Source of the DNA: Saonia flava
GTDB taxonomy: Bacteria; Bacteroidota; Bacteroidia; Flavobacteriales; Flavobacteriaceae
DNA: 64,000 bases
Assembly (NCBI RefSeq): GCF_011927795.1
Contig: NZ_JAATJJ010000002.1
Location: forward strand, 806,001-870,000
Direction: 5' to 3'
Of the stretch, positions 32,054-40,695 are shown one piece after another; positions within the stretch are counted from its first letter, which is position 1; every line of letters begins with the position of its first letter. Under the pieces are notes generated by a model, which was not told the origin of the DNA, did no database searches, and worked only from the letters and a program-made list of their open reading frames with translations. The position numbers were made by a program, and so were the translations under genes.

Positions 32054-32080
32054 TAAACCACCCGTTAAACGGGTGGTTTA
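32054..32080 (+). other. Perfect 12-bp hairpin between the two lipoprotein paralogues
   Basis: TAAACCACCCGT and ACGGGTGGTTTA pair perfectly around a 3-base loop, 12 bp after the first lipoprotein stop. It lacks a strong T run (TAAATACATTTC follows), so it may be an mRNA-stabilising or partial-terminator element that sets lower expression of the second paralogue. Confidence 0.6.
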
Positions 32081-32138
32081 AATACATTTCATTGAACTTT
32101 AATGCAGTTTAACATTACAATAACTTCTTATATAAAAT

Positions 32139-33044
32139 ATGATTAACATGAAATTAAATTTTAAATCTTATTTAATTATTCCTGTAATGCTTTTGTTAGC
32201 TTCAACTAGCTGTGATGAAGGTGATGCAATTGTGGACGATGTTGTGGACAATACAACAAGAGGTGCTATTTTAAGAACAGTAAATGTTGTTTCCAATGAA
32301 TTGCCTATTGGGGAGGCAGATGGATTTTTTGGAGTTGACTTAGAGGTACAAGATTCTGAAAATGGAGCGCTGGTTCAATCTATTGATGTATTCGCCAATT
32401 TTCAAGATAACACGCCGGACAATGGTGTTGGCGCAACCACTCCTGAATCTTTTGTTGAGAATATTGCCAGTTCAACATTTACTATTGGCGAATTTGATTT
32501 ACCTAGATTCACCTATCAAATAACCTTACCAGAACTTTTGGCTATCACCGGTGTTTCTGAAAGTGATATTGATGGTGGTGATGAGTTTCGAGTTCGTTTC
32601 GAATTAGTTCTTTCTGATGGTAGAAGATTTTCTTTTGCTGATAATTCTGGTACTTTAACGGGTTCTTTCTTTAGTTCTCCTTTCTTGTACGGGGCGACTA
32701 TTGTTTGCCCTCCTTCTCCTCCAGCAGCTGGTGATTGGATTTTTGACATGACTGATGCCTATGGCGATGGATGGAATGGAGCTTCATTGACGGTAACCTT
32801 GGATGGTGAGGAAATGGAATTCCTCGTAGATGGATCAGAAGGTGGTGCTTCTTTAGAAACGCTTACAGTACCGACTGATGCTGAGGTAATCTCTATTAGA
32901 TTTACTTCTGGTAATTGGGATGGGGAAATAGGCTATACTATTACTTCTGCCAATGGCAATGTAATACTTACACAAGAGGCCTATGCGGATACTACTCCCA
33001 CTCCTGGGGTGGAACTCATAAATTATTGCGTAAAGAACTATTAA
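32139..33044 (+). CDS. Unknown lipoprotein, paralogue 2 (shared N domain, DxYGDGWN C domain)
   Basis: A 301-residue predicted lipoprotein (lipobox ASTSC followed by DEGD). A start three codons later (MKLNF) is equally good. The N-terminal domain to about residue 190 is clearly homologous to the preceding gene (TTRGAILRTVN, SNELPIG, FTIGEFDLPR, DGRRFSFADNSGTLTGSFFSSPF). The C-terminal domain is different: DWIFDMTDAYGDGWNGASL, then a beta-sandwich-like stretch ending near ILTQEAY. The DAYGDGWN motif recurs in secreted Bacteroidetes proteins and looks like an adhesion or binding module. It is followed by a strong terminator that ends the locus. Confidence 0.8.
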   Translation: MINMKLNFKSYLIIPVMLLLASTSCDEGDAIVDDVVDNTTRGAILRTVNVVSNELPIGEADGFFGVDLEVQDSENGALVQSIDVFANFQDNTPDNGVGATTPESFVENIASSTFTIGEFDLPRFTYQITLPELLAITGVSESDIDGGDEFRVRFELVLSDGRRFSFADNSGTLTGSFFSSPFLYGATIVCPPSPPAAGDWIFDMTDAYGDGWNGASLTVTLDGEEMEFLVDGSEGGASLETLTVPTDAEVISIRFTSGNWDGEIGYTITSANGNVILTQEAYADTTPTPGVELINYCVKNY

Positions 33045-33061
33045 TAGTTTATAGATTTTTT

Positions 33062-33096
33062 AAAAAAAGGGCCCAATTTAAATTTGGGCCTTTTTT
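33062..33096 (+). terminator. Terminator of the susCD-lipoprotein locus
   Basis: GGCCCAA and TTGGGCC form a stem with a T/A-rich loop, preceded by an A run and followed by six T. It lies 18 bp after the last lipoprotein gene. Confidence 0.85.
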
Positions 33097-33371
33097 ATAT
33101 AATAATCTTTGCAACCCGTGGGCTTTCAAGAATTACATATCATAGTCCTCATATGACTGAATAAAGAAATCCAGGTTGGTTCCTTAAACAACCTAATACC
33201 ATCTAGCCCCAATTCCTTTATAATACCCAAAATACAATGTTAAATTTGTTTAATATTTTGAAAAAAAAAAGTATTTATAGACATTAGTAATTTTATTAAA
33301 AAAAGACATTGGATTATTAGAATAATAGTCCATTACTCAAATAACTAATGGGAATTCCAAAAAAATAATCA
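33097..33371 (+). other. AT-rich gap before the sulfotransferase-like gene
   Basis: The gap from 33045 to 33371 holds the terminator above and an exact -7 match TAAATTTG at 33241-33248 (no clear TTTG at -33). A long A tract follows at 33261-33270. No coding region or RNA gene is apparent. Confidence 0.4.
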
Positions 33372-34736
33372 ATGAAAAATAAATTAAGTTGGGCCATTTC
33401 TTTGATGACAATATTATGGACATTAACAATATTCTTGTCCTCTTGTACAAGTGACAATGTGGTTGCGGAGGAGACTCAAGTAATCATTGATGAATTAGTT
33501 CCAGAAGAAACTGAAGAAGAGCCTGAAATTGAAGAGACACCTGATTTTACTCCCGAAGGAATAGTTGAGGTATTTAATGCCGAAAAAATAGATGACAATT
33601 ACATACTAGTCAATGATGCAGGAGGAAACCGCGTTTATCTTATGGATAAAGAAGCCCGTTTACTGCATGAATGGAGTTTAACAAATAACATTGGCAATGA
33701 TGTATTATTATTACCAAATGGAAATTTATTAGCATCCCTAGAATCCGATGACCCCACAATTAAATTAGGAGGAAAAGGTGGAAGACTTCAAATAGTATCA
33801 CCAGATGAAACTGTTGAATGGGATTTTATTTATTCTACGTTGGAGGGAGAAACCCATCATGATGTTGAGTTGTTGCCCAACGGTAATATAATTGCCATGG
33901 TTTGGCAGAGAGTATCTGCTGCAGAGGCTGCCCAGGCTGGATTTATGTTGGATGAAGATATATTTCCCGAATCAATAATAGAGATAAACCCAACTACAAG
34001 TGAAATAGTATGGGAATGGCATTCATGGGATCATCTAATCCAAGATTATGACAATACCAAAGAAAATTATGGCCAAGTTGTAGACCATCCTGAGCTAATA
34101 GACATTAATTACCTTCCTATATCTGGGACCCTATCAGATGTTAAAGGAGATATTATGCATGCCAATGCAATCGCCTATGACGAAGAAAATGATGTTATGT
34201 TGTTAAGTGTAAACTTTTATTCAGAAGTATGGGTAATAGACCACAGTACAACAACACAAGAAGCTTCTTCCAATACTGGTGGAAATTATGGTAAAGGAGG
34301 AGATTTAATATATCGTTTTGGAAATCCTGAAACCTATAGGAACACTCAAGGAAACCGTATATTCCATAATAATCATTTTCCCAACTTACTCAAAGGTGAT
34401 AATCAAGGGAAATTACTTATTTTTTCCAATGGAAATGGTCTAAATCAATCAACCGTTTACGAGCTAGAGCTTCCAGAGGTATATGATTTAAAGCCCAATA
34501 CTAATAATGAACTGAAAGTGACATGGAGTTTTACTGATCCCGATCTCTATTCTCCTAAAGTCTCGGGCGCGGTAGAGCTTCCCAACGGTAATATTCTAAT
34601 AACCGAAGGAGATTTTGGATTTTGGGAAGTAACACGCGATAAGGAAGTGGTTTGGAAGTGTAATTCTCAAGGCTTTTTCTGGAGAGGATATCATCATAGT
34701 AAGGATTCTCCTGAGATAAAAACATTAGGGCTTTAA
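33372..34736 (+). CDS. Aryl-sulfate sulfotransferase-like lipoprotein
   Basis: A 454-residue predicted lipoprotein (lipobox IFLSSC, Cys25). A strongly acidic linker (residues about 33-62, rich in E, P and I) tethers a six-bladed beta-propeller-like domain with repeated LPNGN motifs (VLLLPNGNLLA, ELLPNGNIIAM, ELPNGNILITEGD). The histidine-bearing phrases ETHHDVELL, IMHANAIAYD and RIFHNNHFPN match the arylsulfotransferase (ASST) family, whose members move sulfate between phenolic compounds through a phosphohistidine-like sulfo-histidine. In marine Bacteroidetes the natural acceptor is unknown. The next gene, 85 bp on, is another surface lipoprotein; they may be co-transcribed. Confidence 0.82.
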   Translation: MKNKLSWAISLMTILWTLTIFLSSCTSDNVVAEETQVIIDELVPEETEEEPEIEETPDFTPEGIVEVFNAEKIDDNYILVNDAGGNRVYLMDKEARLLHEWSLTNNIGNDVLLLPNGNLLASLESDDPTIKLGGKGGRLQIVSPDETVEWDFIYSTLEGETHHDVELLPNGNIIAMVWQRVSAAEAAQAGFMLDEDIFPESIIEINPTTSEIVWEWHSWDHLIQDYDNTKENYGQVVDHPELIDINYLPISGTLSDVKGDIMHANAIAYDEENDVMLLSVNFYSEVWVIDHSTTTQEASSNTGGNYGKGGDLIYRFGNPETYRNTQGNRIFHNNHFPNLLKGDNQGKLLIFSNGNGLNQSTVYELELPEVYDLKPNTNNELKVTWSFTDPDLYSPKVSGAVELPNGNILITEGDFGFWEVTRDKEVVWKCNSQGFFWRGYHHSKDSPEIKTLGL

Positions 34737-34821
34737 TCCTAATATTTGATTTCAAAATACTTAAAGAACATTTTCAAACCTATATATGAAATCAGAAGTT
34801 GCCTTCTACATAATTAATTCA

Positions 34822-37800
34822 ATGAAAAAAAATATTTTTTTTCCATTAATAATTGCTTCTCTTACTTTTTCATGTATTAATAAAAATAAGCCTGATGACA
34901 AAAGTGCAGCTCAGCAAGACAATACCCTTCTATCATCATCTTCAAAAGTATTTGAAAAAGTAGGAATTGATAAGAGTAATCTGATTTTCTCAAATACTAT
35001 CACAGAGAATGTGGAAACGCTGGATAATTTATTCAACTTTGATTATTTCTATAATGGTGCTGGCGTAGGTGTAGAGGATATTAACAATGATGGGTTACTG
35101 GATATATTTTTTTGTGGAAACCAGGTCAACAACAAACTATATATAAATAAGGGAGATTTTGTATTTGAAGATATAAGCGAAACTGCCAATATCAATGATG
35201 GTAAAAACTGGTCCAATGGTATAACATTTGTAGATATTAACAATGATGGCTGGAAAGATATTTATATCTCACAAGGAGGTCCAAATCAAAGATTAAATAG
35301 AAAAAATCTACTTTTCATCAATAACAAAAATGGAACTTTTAGTGAAAAAGCAGAATCCTACGGTTTAGCAGATATGGGCATAAGTACACAATCTGCATTT
35401 TTTGATTATGACAATGATGGAGATTTGGATTGTATAGTTATGAACGAAAATGAATTATATGGTGTAGACCCTATTAGTCTTTACAAATTGGTTGAAGGCA
35501 ATCAGGAAACCATGCATTTTAACAGTTCTCACCTATATCGTAATGAAAATGGCATATTTAAAAATGTAACAAAACAAGCAGGTATAGAGCGGCCCATTTT
35601 TGGCCTTGGATTATCAATAACTGATATTAATGAAGATGGATTATTGGATTTTTATATTGCCAGTGACTATTATATTCCAGATGCCCTATTTATTAACAAT
35701 GGAAATGGAACCTTTTCAGACCAAATTAAAACGTTCACCAATCAAATATCATATTATGGCATGGGCCTGGATGTAGCTGATATAAACAATGATAACAAAC
35801 AAGATATTTTTGTTTTGGATATGGCCGCCAATGATCATGTTAGGTCCAAAACATTAATGGCCTCCATGAGCACATCAAGATTTGATTATTTGGTAAACAA
35901 AGCAAATTTTCACTATCAGTACATGTACAACTCGTTACAATTAAATATTGGTAACAATAAATTCAATAATGTTGCCCAATTAACAGAAACTGCAAATACC
36001 GATTGGAGTTGGTCCGTATTGATGTCTGACTATGATTTAGATGAAGATAAAGACATTTATATTACCAATGGCTATAGAAAATATGCATTGGATAATGATT
36101 TACAGAACAAAGTATTTGATGCCAAAACAAGCTATGGGGGCAACATTCCTTTAGAAGTAAAAAAACAGCTTTATGCAGAAATGCCATCGGAAAAGTTACC
36201 AAATATACTTTATGAAAATAAAAAAGGATTAGAATTTTCTAACACTGCATCTAATTGGGGCTTGGATGACTTTTCCTTTAGTAATGGTGCTGCGCAAGGG
36301 GATTTTGACAATGATGGTGATTTGGACTTAGTAGTCAACAACATGGACGAAAATTCATTTCTCTACAAAAATCTATCCGTAGAAAATAATTTGGGCAATT
36401 ATTTAAAAGTAAAAGGAATTGGAAATCTTTCTGAGTCCTACCCCAAAATTAAAATATCCTACAACGGTAAATCCCAGTTCGTGGAATGTAGAAGAGTACG
36501 TGGTTATAGGTCTTCACAAGATGATATTGCCTACTTCGGACTAGGAGATGAGAAAAAAGTGGATACAATTGCTATTGAATGGCCAAGTGGTAAAATTGAA
36601 GAAAAATATAATGTCCCTGCAAATTCATTTTTGACTTTTGAAGAAAAAAATGCCACAGCCCAGAAAAGAAAATCCAAAATAACGAAGGCTCTATTTTCCA
36701 AAATAAATCCATCAAATTATAACATCAGTTATTCACATAAAGAAAATTTCTATGATGATTTTGAAAAAGAAATTCTTTTGCCATATAAACAATCCACAAT
36801 AGGACCTTTTATATCAAAAGGTGATATAAATGGCGATATGTTGGAAGATATATATATAGGTGGCGCATCTGGACAGGCAGGTGAATTATATGTTCAGACC
36901 TCCTACGGATTCAAAAAAATGATTTCTCCCATTTTGGAAAATGATAAAGGCCATGAAGATATGGAATCAAAATTCTTTGATTTTGACGGTGACAATGATT
37001 TAGATCTTTATGTGGTCAGCGGAGGTAACGAATTTGATGAAAATTCATCCTATTATACTGACAGATTATACATTAATAATGGACACGGGGAGTTTACCAA
37101 ACTAAAAAGCCAGGCATTAGAGGAAAATCCAAAAAGTGGAAAATCAATAGCCATTCTAGATTTTGATAAAGATGGTGATAATGATATACTAATTGGGAAT
37201 CGCATTGTTCCAAAGAATTACCCCAAACCAACTACATCTACTTTATATGAAAACACAAATGGCATATTAAAAGATGTAACACAAGAAAAGGCAAAAGGAC
37301 TATTAGATTTTGGAATAATAAACAGTATAATCACAACAGACTTTAACAATGATGGTTGGGACGACTTCATAGCAGTGGGAGAATGGACTACCATTGGTTT
37401 TTATGAAAACAAAAAAGGAAGTTTTACCAACATATCTAATGATATTCCAGAATTAAATGAAAAGGGATGGTGGTACACAATTCGTGAAACTGACATAAAC
37501 AATGATGGCTTAAAAGATTATTTGGTTGGAAATGTAGGTTTGAACTTAAAATTTAAGGCTAGTGCTGACAAACCCCTTAAAATTTATGCAAACGATTTTG
37601 ATAATAATGGCACACCGGATATTGTTTTAACTAAAAAATACCATGGAGAATATGTACCTGTTAGGGGAAGAGAATGTTCCTCTCAACAAATGCCATTTAT
37701 ACAAGAAAAATTCCCAACATACAATGATTTTGCAAATGCAACTTTGACCGATGTCTATGGCGAAAAACTTAGTCAGTCATATCAAAACGAGGTAACGGAA

Positions 37801-38178
37801 TTTAGATCAATAATGCTGATCAATAGAGGAAATGGCAATTTTGAAAAAAAAATACTACCTATAGAAGCACAATATTCACCCATTATGGATTTAGTATTTT
37901 ATGATCTAAATGATGATGGGTATCAAGATTGCATTATTGCTGGCAATATATATGACACAGAAGTGGAAACACCTCGCTTGGATGCAATTTCTGGATTGGT
38001 TCTTATATCCAATGGCAAGGATGGTTATTATCCCAAAATGCATCAAGAAAGTGGATTATATCTAGATGGGAACGTTAAAGACATTGAAGTGCTGAAAACA
38101 AAAAATGAAATTTTAGTATTGAATACGGCAAATAATGAAAAAATAGTGGTTCATAAATTCACAGGTCGTAATAATTGA
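34822..38178 (+). CDS. FG-GAP/VCBS-repeat lipoprotein with ASPIC/UnbV domain
   Basis: A 1118-residue predicted lipoprotein. I chose the ATG at 34822 because it gives a clean signal (MKKNIFFPLIIASLTFSC); an in-frame ATG 12 codons earlier has no signal at its start. The protein consists of FG-GAP/VCBS repeats with calcium-binding loops of the type DxNxDGxxD (VEDINNDGLLDIF, FDYDNDGDLDCIV, GDFDNDGDLDLVV, FDFDGDNDLDLYV). An ASPIC/UnbV domain lies about residues 520-620 (GYRSSQDDIAYFGLG, IEWPSGK), and a second propeller follows. Architecture matches the CRTAC1-like family, which often accompanies SusCD loci. The role is probably extracellular binding; no catalytic site is seen. Confidence 0.88.
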   Translation: MKKNIFFPLIIASLTFSCINKNKPDDKSAAQQDNTLLSSSSKVFEKVGIDKSNLIFSNTITENVETLDNLFNFDYFYNGAGVGVEDINNDGLLDIFFCGNQVNNKLYINKGDFVFEDISETANINDGKNWSNGITFVDINNDGWKDIYISQGGPNQRLNRKNLLFINNKNGTFSEKAESYGLADMGISTQSAFFDYDNDGDLDCIVMNENELYGVDPISLYKLVEGNQETMHFNSSHLYRNENGIFKNVTKQAGIERPIFGLGLSITDINEDGLLDFYIASDYYIPDALFINNGNGTFSDQIKTFTNQISYYGMGLDVADINNDNKQDIFVLDMAANDHVRSKTLMASMSTSRFDYLVNKANFHYQYMYNSLQLNIGNNKFNNVAQLTETANTDWSWSVLMSDYDLDEDKDIYITNGYRKYALDNDLQNKVFDAKTSYGGNIPLEVKKQLYAEMPSEKLPNILYENKKGLEFSNTASNWGLDDFSFSNGAAQGDFDNDGDLDLVVNNMDENSFLYKNLSVENNLGNYLKVKGIGNLSESYPKIKISYNGKSQFVECRRVRGYRSSQDDIAYFGLGDEKKVDTIAIEWPSGKIEEKYNVPANSFLTFEEKNATAQKRKSKITKALFSKINPSNYNISYSHKENFYDDFEKEILLPYKQSTIGPFISKGDINGDMLEDIYIGGASGQAGELYVQTSYGFKKMISPILENDKGHEDMESKFFDFDGDNDLDLYVVSGGNEFDENSSYYTDRLYINNGHGEFTKLKSQALEENPKSGKSIAILDFDKDGDNDILIGNRIVPKNYPKPTTSTLYENTNGILKDVTQEKAKGLLDFGIINSIITTDFNNDGWDDFIAVGEWTTIGFYENKKGSFTNISNDIPELNEKGWWYTIRETDINNDGLKDYLVGNVGLNLKFKASADKPLKIYANDFDNNGTPDIVLTKKYHGEYVPVRGRECSSQQMPFIQEKFPTYNDFANATLTDVYGEKLSQSYQNEVTEFRSIMLINRGNGNFEKKILPIEAQYSPIMDLVFYDLNDDGYQDCIIAGNIYDTEVETPRLDAISGLVLISNGKDGYYPKMHQESGLYLDGNVKDIEVLKTKNEILVLNTANNEKIVVHKFTGRNN

Positions 38179-38246
38179 ATAGATTAACACAAAAATATTT
38201 GACAATGTTATATAATCAGTATCTTAGACTCTTATAAATTTTTACA

Positions 38247-38996
38247 ATGAAAAAAGTACTTTTATTTTTTACGCTAGGTTTATTTTTTAATTTTTCAATA
38301 GCTCAATATGCTGGTCAAGTTGCTAGCAATATGGCTGGTGCAGGAGCACAAACAGCCAGTGCAGGAGCTATTGCCACCTTAGATGGATCAATTAATGAAA
38401 TGGGTACAAGAAGAATGAACTCGAGTATAAAAGAGTTTCATGGATCTCCATATACTTCAAATGATTTTGCTCCAACCTCCATGTTTTATGGTGATGAATT
38501 CTTAGGCAAGGTATATTATCGGTACAATGCCTTTAATGAAGAAGTGGAAATCAAAAAAACCATTCTACCTGAAGAAAAAATTAAAAGTTTAGGAAGGGAC
38601 AAAGCTCTGAAAATTTTAGTTGATGGTAAAAAAATGGGATTCAAAACGTTTATAGATGTAAAAGGGCGGACACTTAACGGTTATCTTACCGAATTAGTCC
38701 AAGGAGAAACCTATGATTTATATAGAAGGATTAATGTAAAGTATACCGAAGGTCAAAAAGCCCAGAACTCTTTTATAAAAGCAATCCCAAATAGATTTTC
38801 ACATTTTACAGAATACTATTTTCAACAAAAGGGTGTTAACAGAATGGATGAAATATCATTAAAAAATGGAAAGCTTTTAAAATTGGTAAAGGAAGAGGAT
38901 AAGGAAAAGTTAAAAGTATTTTTAAAAGAAAATGATTTAAATATTAAGGATGAAAACGACTTGATAAAAGTTTTTGAGTTTTTGAACAAAGTGTAA
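38247..38996 (+). CDS. Unknown secreted protein, tandem paralogue 1
   Basis: A 249-residue exported protein: signal peptide ending FSIAQ, then YAGQVA and a small-residue segment (AGAGAQTASAGAIA). The rest is lysine-rich and conserved in the next gene: F.GSPYTSN.F.P, MFY.D...G.VYYRYNA.NEEVE, G.KMGFKTFID.KG.TLNGYL, YRRI.V.Y.EGQKAQNSF. The C terminus ends LIKVFEFLNKV. I do not recognise the family; in shape it resembles small periplasmic or surface beta proteins of Bacteroidetes. It has its own terminator. Confidence 0.8.
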   Translation: MKKVLLFFTLGLFFNFSIAQYAGQVASNMAGAGAQTASAGAIATLDGSINEMGTRRMNSSIKEFHGSPYTSNDFAPTSMFYGDEFLGKVYYRYNAFNEEVEIKKTILPEEKIKSLGRDKALKILVDGKKMGFKTFIDVKGRTLNGYLTELVQGETYDLYRRINVKYTEGQKAQNSFIKAIPNRFSHFTEYYFQQKGVNRMDEISLKNGKLLKLVKEEDKEKLKVFLKENDLNIKDENDLIKVFEFLNKV

Positions 38997-39020
38997 TTTT
39001 ATAATTTAATACTAAAAAAA

Positions 39021-39049
39021 GCCATCCTTTTGAAAGGGTGGCTTTTTTT
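39021..39049 (+). terminator. Terminator after the first secreted paralogue
   Basis: GCCATCCTTT and AAGGGTGGC pair around a short TGA loop, with A run before and seven T after. It lies 25 bp after the stop. Confidence 0.85.
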
Positions 39050-39137
39050 ATATAACTTTATGTCAATACATTACATTTTTATAAATAAAATTAACTGATG
39101 GTAAATGTATATGCTCTCAGTTTTAAATATAAACATT

Positions 39138-39890
39138 ATGAAAAAAATCCTATTATTTACAATTACCGCATTTTTGACAAATATATCTATGGCGCAGTAC
39201 GCTGGTCAAGTTGCAGTAGCCTCATCCAAAGGAGGTGGCGCAGGAGTCAGTCAAGCTTTTATAGATAAAGCTATAGGCAATATTGAAGGACATTATGCAA
39301 AACTATCTGATAAAGCCGTAGTTGATGATTTCCAAGGCTCCCCTTATACTTCAAATGAGTTTAAACCAGCCGTAATGTTTTATGAGAATGATAAAATTGG
39401 AGAAGTCTATTATAGATATAATGCTTATAATGAAGAAGTTGAAACAAAACAAACTACTATTCCAGGCGAAACCCTTAAAGGGCTAAGAAAAGACAAATCT
39501 ATAAGTATTCTTATAGATGGTTCAAAGATGGGGTTTAAGACTTTTATTGATCGTAAGGGAAAAACTCTCAACGGCTATCTTACCTCACTAGTGGAAAATG
39601 ACAAATACAACCTTTATCGCAGAATTAAGGTAACTTATAAAGAAGGTCAAAAAGCCCAAAATTCTTTTGTAAAAGCTGTACCAAATAAATTTACCCAGTT
39701 CACCGAATACTATTATCAGCCAAATGGTGCTAGTAGAATTGATGAAATAACCTTAAACAATGGAAAAATTATTAATCTTTTCAATGGTGATGAAAAAGTA
39801 AGGGTAAAGAACTTCATAAAAGAAAATAAATTGAACCTTAAGAAAGAGAAAGACTTAATAAAAGTTTTTGAATTTGTGAATAAGACTTAA
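39138..39890 (+). CDS. Unknown secreted protein, tandem paralogue 2
   Basis: A 250-residue exported protein from the ATG at 39138; the upstream in-frame ATG would put 11 residues before the signal peptide. The signal ends ISMAQ, followed by YAGQVA exactly as in the preceding paralogue. The lysine-rich body aligns throughout (GSPYTSNEF, VYYRYNAYNEEVE, KMGFKTFIDRKGKTLNGYL, EGQKAQNSF, FTEYYYQ). It is separated from paralogue 1 by a terminator, so each copy has its own transcript. Function unknown. Confidence 0.8.
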   Translation: MKKILLFTITAFLTNISMAQYAGQVAVASSKGGGAGVSQAFIDKAIGNIEGHYAKLSDKAVVDDFQGSPYTSNEFKPAVMFYENDKIGEVYYRYNAYNEEVETKQTTIPGETLKGLRKDKSISILIDGSKMGFKTFIDRKGKTLNGYLTSLVENDKYNLYRRIKVTYKEGQKAQNSFVKAVPNKFTQFTEYYYQPNGASRIDEITLNNGKIINLFNGDEKVRVKNFIKENKLNLKKEKDLIKVFEFVNKT

Positions 39891-39911
39891 AATAAAACTG
39901 ATACTTATATA

Positions 39912-39942
39912 AAAACCATCCACCAATTGTGGATGGTTTTTT
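39912..39942 (+). terminator. Terminator after the second secreted paralogue
   Basis: AAAACCATCCAC and GTGGATGGTTTT form a 12-bp stem with a 5-base loop and end in a T run, 22 bp after the stop and 15 bp before rlmB. Confidence 0.85.
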
Positions 39943-39957
39943 ATTTACCTTTGTCCG

Positions 39958-40695
39958 ATGGAAAAGAAAAATCAGGTTTATGGCATAAGGGCAATCATTG
40001 AAGCCATAAATTCCGATGAAACAGTCGATAAAGTATTCCTACAAAAAGGATTGCAGGGAAGTCTTTCCAAAGAGCTGGAAACCCTCATTCGCAAAAAAGG
40101 AATCTCATCATCCTATGTACCCATTGAAAAACTCAATAGGCTTACCAAAAATAATCACCAAGGTGCCATTGCAAGTATCTCTCCCATTAAATTTCACACA
40201 ATTGAGGAATTAGTGGAACCAATCATCCAAGAGAAAGAGAATCCCCTTTTTCTTTTATTAGATCAATTATCCGATGTTCGAAATTTTGGAGCTATTATAA
40301 GAACTGCTGAATGTACAGGTGTAGACGGTATTATTATACCAAAAAAAGGAGCAGCTCCGGTAACGGCAGACACGATAAAAACTTCAGCAGGCGCTGCATT
40401 TAAAATACCTATTGCAAAAGTAGACCATATTAAAGATGCCGTTTTTTATATGCAAGCTTGTGGTGTAAAAGTAATAGGAGCAACTGAAAAAACAGAAGAC
40501 ACAATATATCAGGTTCCACTACTAGGTCCTATTGCTATTGTTATGGGGTCCGAAGATATAGGAATATCCCCTTCGGTTCTTAAAGCAGTGGATTATAAAG
40601 CCAAGTTGCCTTTATTGGGAGAAATAAGTTCTCTAAACGTATCTGTTGCCTGTGGGGTCTTTTTATATGAAGTGGTAAGACAAAGGCTTAGTTAA
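39958..40695 (+). CDS. rlmB: 23S rRNA (guanosine-2'-O-)-methyltransferase RlmB
   Basis: A 245-residue SpoU/TrmH-family enzyme. The N-terminal substrate-binding domain starts VYGIRAIIEAI. The C-terminal knotted SAM-binding domain shows LDQLSDVRNFGAIIRTAEC (motif 1), IAIVMGSEDIGIS (motif 2) and EISSLNVSVACGVFLYE (motif 3). It methylates 23S rRNA near the peptidyl transferase centre. It starts just after the terminator of the secreted pair and its TAA overlaps the opposing rhomboid stop codon. Confidence 0.94.
   Translation: MEKKNQVYGIRAIIEAINSDETVDKVFLQKGLQGSLSKELETLIRKKGISSSYVPIEKLNRLTKNNHQGAIASISPIKFHTIEELVEPIIQEKENPLFLLLDQLSDVRNFGAIIRTAECTGVDGIIIPKKGAAPVTADTIKTSAGAAFKIPIAKVDHIKDAVFYMQACGVKVIGATEKTEDTIYQVPLLGPIAIVMGSEDIGISPSVLKAVDYKAKLPLLGEISSLNVSVACGVFLYEVVRQRLS

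Noticed and set aside
32054-32080. Reading the 12-bp hairpin as a full terminator
   Set aside because: The stem is strong but no T run follows; a proper terminator stands after the second lipoprotein gene.
26107-33044. Calling the SusCD locus a polysaccharide utilisation locus
   Set aside because: No glycoside hydrolase, lyase or sulfatase gene is near and no hybrid two-component or SusR-type regulator is present, so a glycan substrate cannot be claimed.
33261-33270. A tract as a phase-variable promoter element
   Set aside because: Ten A in AT-rich non-coding DNA is not unusual here, and its place relative to the -7 match does not fit promoter spacing.
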